Positions 51,074 through 51,347 of a stretch of DNA of 51,347 bases are shown piece after piece. Each line of letters begins with the position of its first letter. The first letter of the stretch is position 1. The DNA comes from Methanomicrobia archaeon. GTDB lineage: Archaea > Halobacteriota > Bog-38 > Methanoflorentales > Methanoflorentaceae. The position numbers and the translations under genes are program-made. The DNA lies in assembly GCA_015661395.1 (NCBI GenBank), contig JACWML010000018.1, forward strand, positions 1-51,347. Reading direction: 5' to 3'. The notes below the pieces were generated by a model. That model was given only the letters and a program-made list of their open reading frames with translations, searched no databases and was not told the DNA's origin.

Positions 51074-51347
51074 TCGTCACCTCTTGCTGGAGCACGCCGC
51101 CCAACGTCAACGGCAACTCGTCAACGGTAGCGACTTGTACCGGGCGGTGATAGCGCGCGCTTATCGTTTTTGCCTGTTCGCCGATACCGATGCCGACCAC
51201 GCCTATAGCTTTTGTTTCCGCCACGTCTTGCAGTTCCTCGAACGTTATGCCGGTCGTGTTGACGTTTCCTTCGCCATCGGATATGACGATTATGAGGCGA
51301 TAAACATCTTCTGGCTCTCGATCGAATAGGTCGATCCCTAACGCGAG
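51060..51347 (-). CDS. von Willebrand A (vWA) domain protein, C-terminal part only
   Basis: The minus strand is open from the window edge to TAA at 51062-51060, giving the last 95 residues of a protein. RLIIVISDGEGNVNTTG is the strand and loop carrying the third metal-site (MIDAS) Asp of vWA domains. ITFEELQDVAETKAIGVVGI and VATVDELPLTLGGVLQQEV match the closing part of vWA domains paired with MoxR-type ATPases. The DxSxS part of the metal site lies outside the window. Its 3' end overlaps the start of the HEAT-AAA gene by 14 bases, so the two are translated in tandem. Confidence 0.8.
   Translation of the reverse strand, partial: LALGIDLFDREPEDVYRLIIVISDGEGNVNTTGITFEELQDVAETKAIGVVGIGIGEQAKTISARYHRPVQVATVDELPLTLGGVLQQEVTSDSS

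Overview
The window looks like a piece of a methanogen or methanogen-related euryarchaeal chromosome. Direct pointers are an F420-reducing hydrogenase operon (frhA, frhD), an F420H2:NADP oxidoreductase, a DUF2117 protein known mainly from methanogens, CDP-archaeol synthase, a tetraether-synthase-type radical SAM enzyme, an archaeal Sm-like protein, a DRG-type GTPase and a HerA-type ATPase. Several genes start at TTG or GTG behind GAGGTGAT-like Shine-Dalgarno sites, and many have TATA boxes 30-60 nt upstream. A class II methanogen (Methanocellales/Methanomicrobiales-like) is my best guess, but I cannot fix the genus.

Layout. 0-5.3 kb: frhA-frhD (minus, running off the left edge), a DUF2117 gene and glmS. 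5.3-16 kb: mostly housekeeping (purD-argF, carS, tes, tRNA-Gln, a YdjM-like membrane protein, an Sm-like protein with a tiny four-cysteine protein behind it, DRG GTPase, a HerA-like ATPase followed by a decayed partial copy of itself, and F420H2:NADP oxidoreductase). 16.4-18 kb: a secreted TIM-barrel-like protein with a 39-bp minisatellite stalk and a clean intrinsic terminator. 18.3-25.7 kb: an eight-gene group 4 [NiFe] membrane-bound hydrogenase operon whose first subunit, the antiporter-like pump protein, is frameshifted. 25.8-27.4 kb: a thioredoxin-reductase-like flavoprotein and a four-cluster ferredoxin. 27.5-30.5 kb: two convergent radical SAM genes. 30.7-42.4 kb: mixed accessory genes (nitroreductases, a two-domain vanadium-haloperoxidase-like lipoprotein, LUD protein, a PAP2 protein with an in-frame TAG, an ABC-2 exporter, MBL-fold, DUF2769, flavin reductase, LysE, BofA-like). 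42.9-47 kb: secreted papain-like protease and secreted transglutaminase, divergent across a large inverted repeat. 47.2 kb to the right edge: a 1272-residue protein of fourteen 38-residue HEAT-like repeats plus two midasin/MoxR-type AAA+ modules, behind a vWA-domain gene cut by the window edge.

How it fits together. Frh and the F420H2:NADP oxidoreductase connect H2, F420 and NADPH. The group 4 hydrogenase would couple ferredoxin and H2 to ion translocation, and the adjacent ferredoxin and flavoprotein could feed it (inference). CarS and Tes act at early and late steps of archaeal membrane lipid synthesis.

The best candidates for something undescribed are the HEAT-AAA-AAA plus vWA pair, which resembles eukaryotic midasin split into two proteins, and the HerA-like ATPase with a PepSY-like/winged-helix tail and decayed duplicate. 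Three genes (pump subunit, PAP2, HerA copy) carry breaks; sequencing error has to be excluded before calling the first two real.
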